Assembly: GCA_963082975.1 (NCBI GenBank)
Contig: OY720345.1
Span: 54,666,528-54,730,527 of the forward strand
From: Labia minor
Lineage: Eukaryota > Arthropoda > Insecta > Dermaptera > Spongiphoridae
Reading direction: 5' to 3'
DNA length: 64,000 nt
The position numbers and the translations under genes are program-made. Every line of letters starts with the position of its first letter. Position 1 is the stretch's first letter. Shown piece by piece: positions 1 through 13,159 of this stretch. The notes beneath the pieces are model-generated. The model had not been told where the DNA came from and ran no database searches. It worked only from the letters and a program-made list of their open reading frames with translations.

Positions 1-735
1 TTTTTTATTTTTAATTTGAAGTGTAATTTATTCTAGAGACGCCCAAACGGTAGGGCTAATTTTTTTCTTTTTTTTATCTTGTAATTTCCTGTTTAATTTA
101 TCTAAAAAATGATAAATTCTGATAAATATTTATTCTTTCAATATCAATTATTTTCTGAGAATTCTACATGATTATCAAAATCAAAAATCAATTGAAATTT
201 AAATAGAAATGATTTTTACATTATCTTTTAATTATAGATAATAGAAAAGGTCAGTTTTTAATACTTTCATTTATTAAACAAGAATTTTATTATGTGTCTT
301 TGAAATATATCTAAATATTATTATATCATTAAAAGTAATAATAACGAAAAATTAATATGTGATACATTGATTAACAACAGTTTCAAAGTATTAAAAAAAA
401 TACAACTGATTATAAAGGCAGATATTTTATTAGAATGAATTAATTATAAATTTGGAAATAATTTTAAAGCTCGAAAGCTTCTATTAGCTAAACAGCGTAG
501 GCGTTACGTTATATATATTATATATTACTCGTATTTTATATTCTATTGTATATATGTCGAGATAACTCCCAATATATTTACTTGTTTTTCTTATCTTGAT
601 GATTTCAAGCAAGAATTATTGAACTAATATATATATTTTCATGTTTTCTTTTTTATAATTACACATAAAAAAACATCTGATCAGTTAATTTATAAAATAT
701 TTCAGTTAAATAGAATTTCTATGCTGAATTTAAAT
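1..735 (+). repeat. Dispersed repeat S, copy 1
   Basis: This stretch aligns by eye, in direct orientation, with about 55222-55880, starting before the shared motif AGACGCCCAAACGG (here near 36, there near 55269) and running on for over 650 bp with small indels. This copy has a short reading frame broken early that stays open for 74 codons in the second copy. No terminal repeats, poly(A) or known protein motif is visible, so it may be a segmental duplication or an unclassified non-autonomous repeat. The left edge may extend beyond the window. Confidence 0.75.
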
Positions 736-913
736 TAGAATATAAAAAATAGAAAAATTCGTAATTCTTAAATGTTATACCATTATGTATTGCTAAATAT
801 ACATTTATGGAATATTTTAAGTGTTTTATTTGTAATTTTTCAATTTTCACTTGTAAGTATATTGAATTTCTATTTATACAGAGACAATTATATATTATTT
901 TTTTATTTAAATA
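736..913. other. AT-rich spacer
   Basis: No feature is visible in this short AT-rich stretch. Confidence 0.5.
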
Positions 914-1122
914 CTAGCGCTCTTCACACCTAGACGGGGGCTCCGCCCCCTGTACCCCCGAGTGGTACATAGTATTTGGTTAAGAGTAGTAAAAGGTTTT
1001 CATCCATTTTGTTTCAATCAGTATATTACATAAAACATTCATTTCTTTTTGTGTTCTTATTTAAAATATATTTTATTTTAATCACAGTAAATTAATTATA
1101 TATATTATTATTGTATATGTTA
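914..1122 (-). mobile_element. Helitron-like family A, 3' tail (copy A1)
   Basis: On the minus strand this ~210-bp block matches 13522-13740 and 21755-21970, and on the plus strand 62864-63060. It includes the GC-rich patch around GGGGGCGGAGCCCCCG and ends at CTAG before a T. The terminal hairpin seen in other copies is lost here. The sequence preceding it in element sense is a LINE 3' end with a (GATA)n tail. The Helitron assignment is inference from the hairpin plus CTAG end of the sister copies. Confidence 0.55.
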
Positions 1123-1240
1123 TATCTATCTATCTATGTGGCTCAAAGATACTCGAAAGTTCTTGGCCGCAACAACAAATTACATTTCTCTAAGTGTCCC
1201 TATCCTGAGCCCATGTCCCATCTCTCTTAAATTTCTTAAA
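1123..1240 (-). mobile_element. LINE 3' end with (GATA)n tail
   Basis: The minus strand has the 3' terminal block shared by all LINE pieces here (CCAAGAACTTTCGAG, then GAGCCACATAGATAGATAG). Only about 110 bp of the LINE is recognisable. The microsatellite tail abuts the family A tail. Confidence 0.65.
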
Positions 1241-1999
1241 ATTCTATATATCAGTATTTTTTTTCTGAATTTAATTCCAAGTATATTTTCATAATTTTCC
1301 ATTCTTAATGCATTTGATTGATACATGTGTTAAAATTTAAAAAAATCAAATATTCTAATTTTTAAATTTATATACAATTTAATATTATTTTTTATTAATA
1401 TCATATCAAAAAAAGAGAATTTATTAAAAATTAAAAATAAAAAAGAAGTCTATTATAAAAAATAATTTTGATATAAAACAAATTTTAAAAAAGTACTCAA
1501 AATTTAAAACATCTCGTTTATATCATATGTCTAAATAATCATATTTTAATTTTTATATAACCAAGAAATCATTTTTTCACTTAAAATATAGTTGTAATTA
1601 ATAATTGAAACAAAAACAAAAAATAATATAATTTAGTCATTTTAATTGACGTTTTAAAAATATTTTTGTATTCATAAAATATTAAAAATAATACATATAT
1701 ATTCTGTTTTTTTAACCTTTCACTTTCAAATAGAAAAGAAGAAATATTCAAATATATAGAAAGAATAAATCAAAATTAAGTTAAATATGATCTTAATATT
1801 TTATTAAATTAATTAAAATGAGAACTCTCATTTAATTCCAGTATTGTCGAACATACCTTACATATAATTTCTCCATCTCTCTTAGTTGGAGAACTTGTTC
1901 CTGTACTCCCTTTTCTCTTTCATATATTTTCTTTATATTTCATAATCTTAATAGAATTTTAATTTTCTTATTATAAGAATTTTTTTCCCACTTATTTTT
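1241..1999. other. AT-rich spacer
   Basis: No gene is seen. About 45 bp near 1622-1668 (AATATAATTTAGTCATTTTA) recur near 31315-31355 inside a decayed family C element. Confidence 0.5.
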
Positions 2000-2114
2000 A
2001 CTATCTCGTAAGAGATAGTATTGCGATCACGAAAATTTTCGATGTTAATATTTTGATGTTTTTATACATTTTGAAGGTTCATGAATCATTTTCACTAAGG
2101 TTGAGAAAAATGTC

Positions 2115-2145
<31 letters not shown>

Positions 2146-2603
2146 GTGTATGTGTATGTGTGTGTATGTATGTAACCAAGATTACGCAAAAACGGTTTGA
2201 GCTAGAATGATGAAATTTGATACATGAGCATTATTCAAAATTCGTAGTTTTCTATCAACTTTTGAGAAATGTAGCTCAACCGGAAGAGAGTCATTACTTA
2301 CAACGTTTTGATTTTTTTTCCTCTAAAGTGACCGTAAAAATAAAGATATATGTTTGATAATTTTTCATTGTATAAAACTGCTATATATAGAATTTCAGCT
2401 TGATTGATTCGCTGAAATTACCAGAATTAATTTTTTAACACTGCAAAACTCACGCGCCAACACGTGACGTGGTGCCATCAACAAAAAGCCAAACATGCGC
2501 TGGTTTAATATTTATTATTTATAATTTATAATTAATTAAATTTAATTTAAATATAATATATTATGTTATTTAATCCTATTCGAGTGGAGACACTCCAGCT
2601 AAT
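2000..2603 (+). mobile_element. Helentron-like family B, full copy B1
   Basis: A non-autonomous element of about 600 bp. The 5' end ACTATCTCG is followed by its own inverted copy (AGATAGT). A (TA)n/(TG)n microsatellite at 2116-2172 comes after GTCTGTGTG, then the block around ATGAAATTTG near 2210, then a long AT-rich part. The 3' part has the inverted repeat GCGAGATAGT-like sequence, then a hairpin TGGAG-ACA-CTCCA at 2585-2597 and the end CCAGCTAATT. An inverted repeat that is terminal at 5' but subterminal at 3', plus a 3' hairpin, is the Helentron/Helitron2 (HINE) plan. No coding capacity. Nearly the same sequence lies at 53634-54240. Confidence 0.7.
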
Positions 2604-3360
2604 TTCTTTAAGATATGAACTTATCTTTTTTTTGGTTATCTTAAATATTTGGGAAAGTTTGTTTTATTAATATACTCGTATACTCCAATTAGAAGGAGAT
2701 TCCTATATTATATTTTTTCTCATATAAACAATCATTATATCACAATTATAGTGTTGAATAAAAAATCTATAATAGTTTTCATTCCTGACCTTACTTTGGC
2801 TTTCTCCGTGCTTTCACTGATTGCTGATAGTCTGCATTCCTCTTCCCATTTCCCCCTGAGTGTGTGTACTTCAAAACGACAAGTAGGCCTCTTCATTCAA
2901 CTGAATTAATCACAAAATCAATCAATAAATTTAATTTAATTATTTTAACATAAATTATTTACTATTCTCTTTTGTATGTTTCTTTTTTAAATAATAATGA
3001 TAACATTGAAAAGTGTGTACCTTTTCTCTACCTTTTTAGTTCTATATAAATTATTTACATTACATTAAAATTTAACAATAAATAACATTTACTTAATTTC
3101 ATTATTTTATAAAATATATTGTCGTATATTGGATGGAGGTTTAATATGGGTTGAGTTATCAAAAAAATAGGTTTTAAAATTAATAAATTTCATGTTTAAT
3201 TTAATTTTGTAGCACTTTGGTATTTATGAATAGAAAATAGTTGGGTGAAACTAACGACGGTTGATAAGGAAAGAGGTAAATTTGAATTCTTTCAGAATAA
3301 AAAAATCCAATATTAAATTAAGATAAAATTAATATTTAATAATAAAAGAATTTGATATAA
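2604..3360. other. AT-rich spacer
   Basis: No supported feature. An 86-codon open frame at 2649-2909 has low-complexity hydrophobic composition and no recognisable domain. Confidence 0.45.
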
Positions 3361-3645
3361 GGTTTTATTGACATCTTCTGTGGGCTGGCGACTGCTGGGG
3401 GGTTGGAAGTCGACCGTGATACCTGCTCCTGGGACTGTAATCCACTATGGGATGATTTGTCTCTACTCCGCTCTATTCGAAGACTAATGATCATTCATCC
3501 TTACATCCATAAGGAAATTTCTTTATCTCCCTCCAAGTATCCTTGGCTAATTTCAAATAACTCACCCCCTTCTTGCACACATGTGTTATCTAATCAATTC
3601 TCACAAATATTGAGTACATGCCATTTAATTTATTCGTTTTAAAAA
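3361..3645. other. GC-richer island, unassigned
   Basis: The first ~150 bp are clearly richer in G+C than the surroundings and contain no repeat I can match elsewhere in the window. A 79-codon frame (3403-3642, plus) spans it but resembles no family I know. It could be an exon, a regulatory island or an old repeat. Confidence 0.3.
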
Positions 3646-5737
3646 GAAGAATTGATTAAATATTTTCTCTCTTCATTAATTGATCATATTTTTTTTATAT
3701 TGTCGACTTTTTAGGTCTTTTGTTCTATTAATTTACAAAACATGTCATGTAATTTATTGAGGGTGTGGACTTGAGGATGTCAATAGTCGTTATAAATGTT
3801 TATTTATAGTATTTTAATTATATTTCCCTATTAAAGAGCGTTTTAATGCTTATATATTACAATATTTAATACTAGATTAATTAGCCTGAAATGTCTGGGG
3901 TGATTTAAAAACTTCTTTGGACCTGTGAATTGTGTTGAAAAGCCATAACCCCCAAGAACTCTTTAATTTAAATATATACAAATATATGTATATATATATA
4001 TAAAAATAAATTATAAATCATTATAAATTTTAAATGATTTTTAACACAATAGATCACCATAGTCAAGTATTCAATGAAATTGTTCTAAACAAAATTCTAT
4101 ATATATAAAAATTCAATATTTTACATAATTTGTTTTTAATCTCTTAGAAAAATTATAAATAATATGTAACATATAAAAAATAAGAGTTAATCAAGTAAAG
4201 AAATAAAATTTGATATCGTGACTAAAAGAGAGTAATTTATACAATTAGTCGAAATTGAAATTTGATTATAGAAATTAGCTTTTCTAGTTGCCTAGATAGT
4301 ATTACATGAAAAAGAGACACAAGGTGTTATTTAATAGAAGATTATTATCTATTTCCTCTTATAGGATACATTATCTCTATCCCTACAAAGTTTAATGAGC
4401 CCTTACAAGATCCATTGAAATTGTGGAAATTTGTAATGCCATTAAGTAATTGGCAAGTAATGATTTATCAGGTTTTAACTATATATAAAAAAATATTTTA
4501 AAAAAATATTGAATTTCCAATTTATTTTTTTAAATCTTACTTTTTGATTTATGATTATTTAATATTTTAATTTCATTTCTATTTTTGTATATCTCATTAA
4601 TATTTATACATACTTTCTATGAATATCTTACTATTTATTTATTTATTTATTTATGAATATTTACAATTTTTCTTCATGGCAGTAATTATTTTTTTATACT
4701 ACACATTTGAAAGTAACTGGAAAGTAAATTTCACAATTTTTATATACACTATTTCTTTAAATAATTTTACAAGTTTTTTTTTTATTTGAATGATCATGTT
4801 TCATTGGATGTTGTTTGTATTGAAAACAACTCATAATATACAATTATATTATCATTAGCTCGATTGGTTTTCCATTGGGCATTCAGATCTTCTCTTCCCT
4901 TTCTCCTATCTAGTTCAATTAAAAACTCTCAATGCCCCATTATATTCAAATCATTTTCATTATAATCGATAATTAGTGACCAGATTTTTAATTTCATTCA
5001 CATGATTGTGTTTTTCAAAAAGAATAATAAAAAATTTCATAATGTTTCCTATGTAGGTATATCATTACTTATATATAAAATATTAATTATAAAAAAAGAT
5101 ATTTTGATGGTGCCAAAACATATTGATTACTTTTTCATTAGATCTGTTTACTTCATCTCTTGTCAAGTTTTTGTTGAACTATTTGCAATTAGCACCTTTT
5201 TTTAATCCATTTCTATCTCTGTGCTATCTATATAAATATTATGTTACATTGATCGAGCCAACAAATGCACCTGTGTCCTGGTACATTCAATTCACTGACG
5301 TCATTATTCAAATAAAACGTCATCAGGTTTGCAAATTTATGACTATTTGATTATTAAATGGATTTGCCAACGACCGGGATTATTTATTATTTTAAAAGTA
5401 TCAAATGTCGAAATCCTGAAGGATAGTTTTCAAGAGAGGTGGGAGGGAATGGGTGGAGGGGATAAGGACAAAGAAATAGTAAAATATTATTATTGAATCG
5501 AATATGCTAAATAAATCATTTCTATTTTGAAAAATCGTTTTATTTTCTTAGAAAAATCTCTAATTAAAAAATAGTAGTAGAGAGGAAAGACAAAAGATAT
5601 GCTCCAAAATATATCATTGTTCTTGATAATATTTTAAATTTGTAAATTTTGGAAAGTTTTCAACATTTTTCTTTTACAAAAAGTCAGAATTAGATAAATG
5701 GATAGGTCTCCACTTACAAATATTACTATAAAAGAAA
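3646..5737. other. AT-rich spacer
   Basis: No gene, RNA gene or repeat family is recognisable over about 2.1 kb. There is a (TTTA)n run near 4634-4653. Open frames here are short and low in complexity. Confidence 0.5.
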
Positions 5738-6471
5738 TTGATTTTATGCATAGTTGAAAAGAAAAACAAAATTTTATTAATAAATATGAATAAAAAAACA
5801 AATAATAGTACTAAAACAAAATATTTAGTATCAGAGAGGTATAACATTCAATACGTAGATTTTGAAAATGTAAAAAAATTTAAACACTTAGGTGCTGTAA
5901 TTACGAAGATAATAATATTTGAGAAAAATTTAAATCGAGGTAACGCCTGTTATCACGCAGAAAAGGGACTTATCGTCAAATTTGTTATCAAAGGGAATCA
6001 AAATTAAAATATATAAAACAATTATTTTGGCGGTTGTATTAAATGCGGTGTGGTCCATTATTTTGGCAGACGAGCATAGTTTTAGAGTATTTGAAAATAG
6101 GATTTTTCGCACCATTTATGGGCCAAAGAAAGATAATAAAGTTACCAGGGAATAACAGAGACTACATAACGAGGAATTGCATGACCTCTATGCACCTCCT
6201 GACTGAATTTGAGTAATAAAATCAAGAAGTCAGGACACGTAACAAGATTGGAAAATGGAAAAGACTGACGAAAAGTCTATTTGTGGGGAGACCGATTGGG
6301 AAATATTTGTTTGAAAGACCAAGGATGAGGTGGACGGACAATGTAGGAAGGGACATGAGAGAGATGGGAGAAAAGGAGTTGGATGGGTATAGCTCTGGAT
6401 CTCTTGGAGGCATCTGGTTGCTGCCGCCTAGTACTTTCGAGTTCCAAAGAGCCACAGAGATAGATAAATAA
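5738..6471 (+). pseudogene. RTE-like LINE, 3' half (RT C-terminus to 3' end)
   Basis: Translation gives NKTKYLVSER and later FKHLGAVIT and GNACYHAEK, the region just after the reverse transcriptase core in endonuclease-reverse transcriptases. Further on in other frames come FENRIFRTIYGPKKDN, LHNEELHDLYAPPD and GRPIGKYLFERPRMRWTDNV, the conserved C-terminal tail. Several frame changes and stops break it. The element ends in GAGCCACAGAGATAGATAA, a short GATA tail. 5' truncation is typical of LINE insertion. The RTE-like clade call is tentative; the LINE identity is firm. Confidence 0.85.
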
Positions 6472-9375
6472 AAAAATATTATTTGTGGGTATATTAATTT
6501 TGAACGATTTGTAAATAAAATTTAAATTTTTCAAGAAGATTCGAGCATTAATCTAAACAATATTAATTAAAGTAGACTAGAGTAGCCTCATGTCCTTTTT
6601 CTAATTAAGAAGAATATGAGGAATATACTTACTCATGATTATCTTCGATTACATTACCACTAGAAGGAGAAAAATAGGGCCAAATGATCCATTTATTCTA
6701 CTAAACAAGAATATATAGATCTTTCCCATGGAGAATGCTCACTTTTAGAAAATTCTTTATTAACCTTGCTGCTCTATTTCGATCATTTACTGTACCGATA
6801 CTCATGTACTGTTTGAGTTCACTTTATATTAGTCCAATATAAATCAATTTAAAGCATTAATTAATTATAAAATATATTATTTACATAGATTAAACAATTT
6901 TAGATTTAATCACGAAAACAAAAATTATATTAATATTCATAAATATGTAAATATATATTGGATGTAAATAATTTAAATCATTATATTTAGAAAAATCATG
7001 ATATTTGCAAACTTATCAACTACACTTTCCACAAATTAACTTTGTTTTTAATCCCGAACGTGGGGCCTCCCCTTACAGGTTTTAATTTATTAATTTATTT
7101 TATTTTATATCATAAAGGTCACACCTTCATTTCCATTGTCTAACCTCCTTCACATTGCCAAAAGAAAGTAATTTCTAGAAAAGATCTCTGGTATATTTAT
7201 ATTTTTTATGGCAATATAATTTTAATACTAATTTCTTCTTTTTCTTAAATGTTAATTATATCCTATTCATAACTTAAATCACATTTTTAATTTGGATTTA
7301 TATTAGAAATCTCTTTATGTTTGATATTTTTAATTAATAAGTTACTTTTAATTAATTATTTACATATAATTATTATTGAAAAAAACAATAATATTTATTT
7401 ATTGATTAAATTAATTGTTTTTATACATAATGATACAAAAAATGATAGAAGGAAAAGTCATTCTCGTCATATATATAAATATAATAACATATATATATAT
7501 ATATATATATGTATAATAACATGAACAACGTTCTAGTCAGAATGCAAGTGGAAAGGGAAGAGAGAAACTGGCAGTTTTTAGTGGTTTATGATATCTGGCC
7601 AATACTGATAAAGCTTATTTCCATTTTGTTGTCAGGTAATGAAAATGACTAATAATTTCAATTCTTGAAAATTTTACTTTTAGATAACCAACAATATAGA
7701 TCAATGATTTATTTAACATGCATTTAGATTAAAGAAGATAATTTATTCTATTTATAATAAACAAATAAATATATATTTAATAAAAAATAGATTATTTATT
7801 TAATAATTAAACTTTTCAACAAATAATAATTAATTTGAAAAAATAATTGGTAAACTTAACCTATCATTTTTGTAAAAAAGCTTTATATATAAATTATTTG
7901 TAATATTTAAATTTTTCTGTCATAAATTGAGTAATTTTAAAGTTTTTCTAATTAATTAATTAAAAATAAAAATATAATTATATAAAAATATTATTATTAA
8001 GAGTTATTTATAATTTTATCATATGTAGATTTATTCCAAATATATACATACATATATATATATAATATATATGTATATATATATATGAATATCACAGACA
8101 TTTTTATGACAAGCCCGTAATAAAAAAGAGTTAACGGGCTAATAAATTGATAATTGGCCAATATCTTACCCTTCTTTTATTTTTTTTCCATCTCTCGCCA
8201 CTTTTTATTCACTTTATGATTTCTAAATCATAACAATCTACGATCTAATTAAATTTGTAATAAAAATATAAAAATAAAATATTATTAATAAAAGTTTATA
8301 CACATATCTGCACTTCTAATTAATTGTATAACAAATTAAAAGAAATTTTACTATCAACCACTATGAATTGAGAGAGGGCAACAGAGAAAGGTGGAAAAAA
8401 TTTAATTTAATTTTAATAAACCTCTCATCTTCAGGCAACAACCCGTTAAATCCTAATAAAGTTTCAGAATGAAAAAAATGAGAAAATACAAGAGAAAGTA
8501 ATAAATTGTCTATATTAAAATACTATATACTATATAGATATAATAACATCATTTATTAATTTAATCTTGGCTCAAAGGTAAAAACTGAATTTATGAGTGC
8601 ATGTGAGAGGGGGTGAGAGAGTTCCATTATATCTTTGAATTTCTCTAAAACGAGACGAACAAAAAAATTAAGCATATTTTGAGAAAAAAGGAAATGTATG
8701 AAATCAAGTCCCACACTTTGGGTTAAAATTTTCTTAAATTTTCTTCAATAACAACTGATATATATATATATATATAATATATATTTTTGTAATTCTCTTT
8801 CAATTTAGATTATGAAATTAAATCTTAATTCACTTGTAAATGAATAATGTATTATCGTTATTACCTGTAGATAATCATTATTATGCATTAACAAATGATT
8901 TGAATCATCCAATATTCGATTTGTGAATTAAATTAAAAGCTAATAATGAATATATGAATATAAGGATTTTCATTCCTTCATAAATTACTATCATTAAATT
9001 GTGTTTGGTATTAAAAAAATTAATTATTCGCGATTTTTTTCTAGTATTTGAGGTATTAAAAAAAGGTTTGATATTTTTCAATATTTTTAAAGAATTGAGA
9101 GGGCATCTTAAACTTTATAATTTTAACAATTCATTGTTGGTACAATATTACACATATCGCACTGAAACGGTTGGTTATTTTTAGAACCATTTAATGCATG
9201 CTTGTCTAAAGTTTGAGATGCGGCCCAAACGCAAATTATGAAAATATTTAAATTTACTCATTTCTACTAAAAATATTAATGTTTGCAATATTCATTTATA
9301 ATTTTAAAAATATATCTAATTTAAATAAAAAAAGTATAATAAAAAGAAGTTATTTTATTTTAATAAAACTATATA
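6472..9375. other. AT-rich spacer with TA microsatellites
   Basis: No gene is seen in about 2.9 kb. Microsatellites of TA type lie near 7488-7512, 8043-8088 and 8758-8790. A 61-codon frame (8999-9184) and a 67-codon frame (7321-7524) are low-complexity and not credible genes. Confidence 0.5.
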
Positions 9376-9704
9376 TACAGTAAAACCTCTCTATAAGGAC
9401 ATTCAAATCACTTAAAAACAATGTTTATTGTGAATTAAAATGAATGAAGTTAGTAAAGTCTATAGCAGTGATTCTCAACCTGAGCGATATCGCCCCCTGG
9501 GGGGCGATTATTTGACTATACGATTTTGGGGGACGATAAGTTATTTTTGGGGGGCTAAAACATTTTCAACAATAAAAATGGCTTTTTAAACATTTCTTTA
9601 TTTTTTCAATTTTTTTCAATATGGTTCAAAAAAAAAAAAAAAAAGTTCAGATGATTTTGCAATCAGTTTCTGAAACTCAATTTTTCAATATGGCTCTAAG
9701 TATC

Positions 9705-12700
9705 ACCTAGTGCAGTGATTCTCAAAGTGGGGGTCGCGACCCCTGAGGGGGTCGCGAAAAATATTTGGGGGGTCGCAAAAAAACTGATGACAAATTAATT
9801 TTTGTTTTAAAAATTTTATTAATTTAAAAATTGTTAAAAAATAAATTGTTATTATAAATATAAAAAAATAATAAAAATATTTTAATACGTGCCTGAATAT
9901 AACATTCAAAAATTTGTTCGATATTGGGGAATCCCCCGAGTTTCTCCTCTCCGCCTAATCTATGATAGAATAATGTTCTCATTTGGAACAGTCTTACCAG
10001 AAAGACGCAGTAGGGTTCCCCCGCATCTCCCCCCTTCATATCTTTTTCATTTCTGGCATCACTGATTTGGAACCGTGTTCGCTAAGTTCGTTAGCCGGGC
10101 TACGTCTGTATGCATGTCGATTTCAAAATATTGTAATTCAAACTAAAAGTGCTCATTAACTATTTTTGTGTGTTTTATATACTGTTATATATGAAAATAA
10201 AGGTAAGTATTTGTTTTTGTATTTATTTATTTACTTTTATTATGTGGTGAATAACTTGGTAATATGAGTGTTAATAATGAACAACCTACGCTAAAATACC
10301 CGTAATAACGTCTTGAATAAAATTAATAACGGGAGTGCAAGCTTAGGAAGCTATTCTAATTGACCTTTCAAAATCAAAGTTGTTATGCCAAAACTGGTAC
10401 ATAGTTCCACACAAAAAAACTTCATTTAATAATTATTTAAATTGATTTTTATACCATTTAAATTTATTTTAGAATATTATTCCATAAATATGGATAAATG
10501 GTTGAAAAGGAAAGCTACGAGTGTAGATGCAAATGATCTTGCCGAAGCTGGAAGCAGTAAAAAAACAGAAATGGATCCAAAATCGGAACCAGCTTTTAAG
10601 AAAAAGAGAAAGTATAATGAATCATATTTACAATACGGATTTACATTTACTGCTGGTACACATGACGAACAACTACCATTATGTTTATTATGTAATGATA
10701 CTTTTGCGGCTGAAAGCATGAAACCTTCAAAATTACTAAGGCATTTCAACATCAAACATGCTGCTTATACAACAAAACCTGTGGAATATTTTCAAAATTT
10801 ATTGAAGGTATCAAATCAAAGCAAATGTTTGTTAGAAAATTATGCCTTTACTCAGGAAAAATACCTTTTAGCGTCGTACCAAGCATCATATCTAATAGCA
10901 AAAGCTAAAAAACCATATACAGTTGGAGAAGAACTTGTTTTACCTACTGCAGTACAAATTACAGAAACTATTCATGGAAAAAAAATATGCAGATGAATTG
11001 CGGAAAATTCCTCTCTCCAATGATACAGTTGCTAGAAGGATTTCAGATATTAGTTGTGATCAATTTCAGCAACTTATACAAAGAATTAAGGAAAGTCCGA
11101 AATTTGCAATTCAGCTGGATGAATCGACAGATATTACAAATTTGGCTCAATTATTAGTTTACGTTCGATACAGCCATGCCTTCAATATACATGAAGATTT
11201 ACTGTTTTGTCGGCCAATGAAAAGTTATACAACAGGCGAAGACATATTTTTACAAGTTAATGAATTTTTCAAAGAAGAAGGATTGGACTGGAATAACTGT
11301 ATTGGTGTATGTTCTGACGGTGCAGCAGCGATGAAGGGACACCGCGCCGGATTTCTAGCAAAAGTTAAATCTATTACAAATAGGCATATCATGTTTACCC
11401 ATTGTATCATTCATCGAGAAGCGTTAGTAGCTAAAAAATTATCACCAGATCTTAATGTGGTGATAAATGATGCCATACGTATTATAAATTTCATAAAATG
11501 CCGTGCACTTAATAGTCGTTTATTTGCAAATTTATGTAAGGATATGGGAGCAGATTATGAACAGCTTTTACTACACACAGAAGTAAGGTGGTTGTCAAAG
11601 GGGCGAGCCTTAAAACGACTAATAGGGTTGAAAGATGAAGTAATGATATTTTTATCAGAAACAAAGTCCGATTTTTTAATTCTCTTCCACAATGAAATTT
11701 GGGTTTGCAAATTATGTTATTTGTCAGACATATTCGAGAAACTAAATGAATTGAATATGTCCTTGCAAGGTGAGAACACGAATATATTAATTTTGTACGA
11801 TAAAATTCATGCGTTTATTAAAAAGATAAATTTATGGAAATCAAGTGTGAAAAATGACATTTTCGTAATGTTTTCGAGTACATATGATTTTATCACAGAA
11901 AATAATTTGGATAATATTTTAATTAAGAAAAGCATAATTGATCATTTATCATCTATGGAAGAACAATTTAAAAAATATTTTCTATCCGATTTAAATACTG
12001 AACAGTTCATCTGGATACAACAACCATTCCTTGTAAAAATGGCACAAGTGAAACATCTCACATTAAGTGCCCAAGAAGAATTTGCCGAATTTAGTTGTGA
12101 CACAAATCTTAAAATCGAATTTAGTAAGCAAACATTAAATTGTTTTTGGCTTCGTCTGAAAACAAAGTATCCAATACTCGCTGAATTAGCAATGGATATT
12201 CTCTTACCATTTGCAACTACTTATTTGTGCGAAATGGCATTTTCAGTAATGACCAACATAAAAACAAAACAGCTTCTCGTCTTAGTAACATAGAAATTGC
12301 TATGAGACCTGCATTGACCGAACCCAATTTTAATTTATTGTGCCAAAATAAGCAAGCTCACCAATCGCATTAAATTTATTTTAAAACATGTTAAATAAAC
12401 TCAATTAGTTATGTTAAGTTAATGTCAGAATAAAAGTATATAAGCATAAAATATTTTGTTCAAAGATGTACCAAAGATAAGTTATTAATTTTTATTGATA
12501 CTAAAAATAAATTGGCTATGTATCAAAATTATGAGTGTTTCAATGCAATTAAACTAAAAAAAAAAACTCATTCTAAATGTAAATGATTTTCACCCCTTCT
12601 TCCTCCCTCTGAGATGTTTTCTACACATACCAATTCTTCGGGGGGTCCTTTGAAATTTTTAAGTGTAAGAGGGGGTCGCGGACCAAAAAGTTTGAGAAAC

Positions 12701-12712
12701 ACTGACCTAGTG
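9705..12712 (+). mobile_element. hAT element with BED-type transposase, innermost level
   Basis: A 2992-bp element at 9713-12704, flanked by perfect 8-bp duplications ACCTAGTG (9705-9712 and 12705-12712). The ends are CAGTGATTCTCAAAGT and TTTGAGAAACACTG, close to those of the hAT it landed in. Subterminal GGGGGTCGCG motifs occur at both ends. It carries a broken transposase gene at 10490-12373. The size fits an autonomous-length hAT, so the copy died by small lesions rather than large deletion. Confidence 0.93.
10490..12373 (+). pseudogene. hAT transposase, ZBED5-like, two frameshifts
   Basis: The start MDKWLKRK at 10490 was chosen because it matches the usual start of ZBED5/SCAND3-like hAT proteins. 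A BED zinc finger (C65, C68, H85, H90) follows. The frame breaks in a run of eight A at 10978-10985 and continues one frame over from YADELRKIPLSNDTV to 12268 or so. Then a second shift near 12263-12272 leads into ASRLSNIEIAMRPAL and a stop at 12371-12373. hAT landmarks are present: LDESTDITN (first Asp), CSDGAAAMKGH (second Asp), CIIHRE (C..H), EVRWLSKG (Trp) and YLCEMAFSVMTNIKTK (C-terminal dimerisation region with the Glu). Two single-base-type lesions suggest recent inactivation. Confidence 0.9.
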
Positions 12713-12871
12713 TACCTACCTTATATTAGGGATTATCATGCAATTTTTATCTGTAAAAATTTATAGGGGGCCAATTAAAAAGCGGGTCTTACAAAGGGGG
12801 CGTTTGGTCCAAAAAGGTTGAGAAACACTGGTCTATAGTATAAGTAAAGTGTATAAAGAGGTTTTACTGTA

Positions 12872-13149
12872 GTTAATTTTATTTCCATTTATTGAAAAAA
12901 TATTTATGTGCGGCACAGCATATTTTTTTTTGCATTGTAGCCCTCGATTTATCATATAATGTTTTTAATTATGATTGAATATACAGATAGGTTTTAAGTT
13001 TAAACTTTTTGAAAATATTGTTTCTAATTCGAGAGGCGAAATTAAAATTTTAAAATTTCAAAAATATTTTGCCATATTTTTATTTATTGAAATAAATATG
13101 TTTTTGTAAGAAAAATTCAAGAATTTTAGTATTGCCAATTATATATATA
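12872..13149. other. AT-rich spacer
   Basis: No feature is seen apart from a TA run near 13141-13157. Confidence 0.5.
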
Positions 13150-13159
13150 TATATATGTG

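Larger units (their letters stand above)
9458..12838 (+). mobile_element. hAT MITE, middle level of the nest
   Basis: The element runs from 9466 to 12830 between perfect 8-bp duplications GTCTATAG at 9458-9465 and 12831-12838. Its ends are CAGTGATTCTCAACC and GGTTGAGAAACACTG. Its own sequence is about 240 bp on the left and 115 bp on the right, with GC-rich subterminal stretches around CGCCCCCTGGGGGGCG. A second hAT sits inside it. The intact duplication indicates a fairly young insertion. Confidence 0.9.
9376..12871 (+). mobile_element. Pogo/Tigger-like MITE, outermost level of a nest
   Basis: The ends CAGTAAAACCTCT (9378 onward) and AGAGGTTTTACTG (to 12869) are inverted copies and are flanked by TA at 9376-9377 and 12870-12871. 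CAGT-type ends with a TA duplication fit pogo/Tigger-type Tc1-mariner MITEs. Its own sequence is only 9378-9457 plus 12839-12869, about 110 bp; everything between is a later hAT insertion. No coding sequence of its own. Confidence 0.75.
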
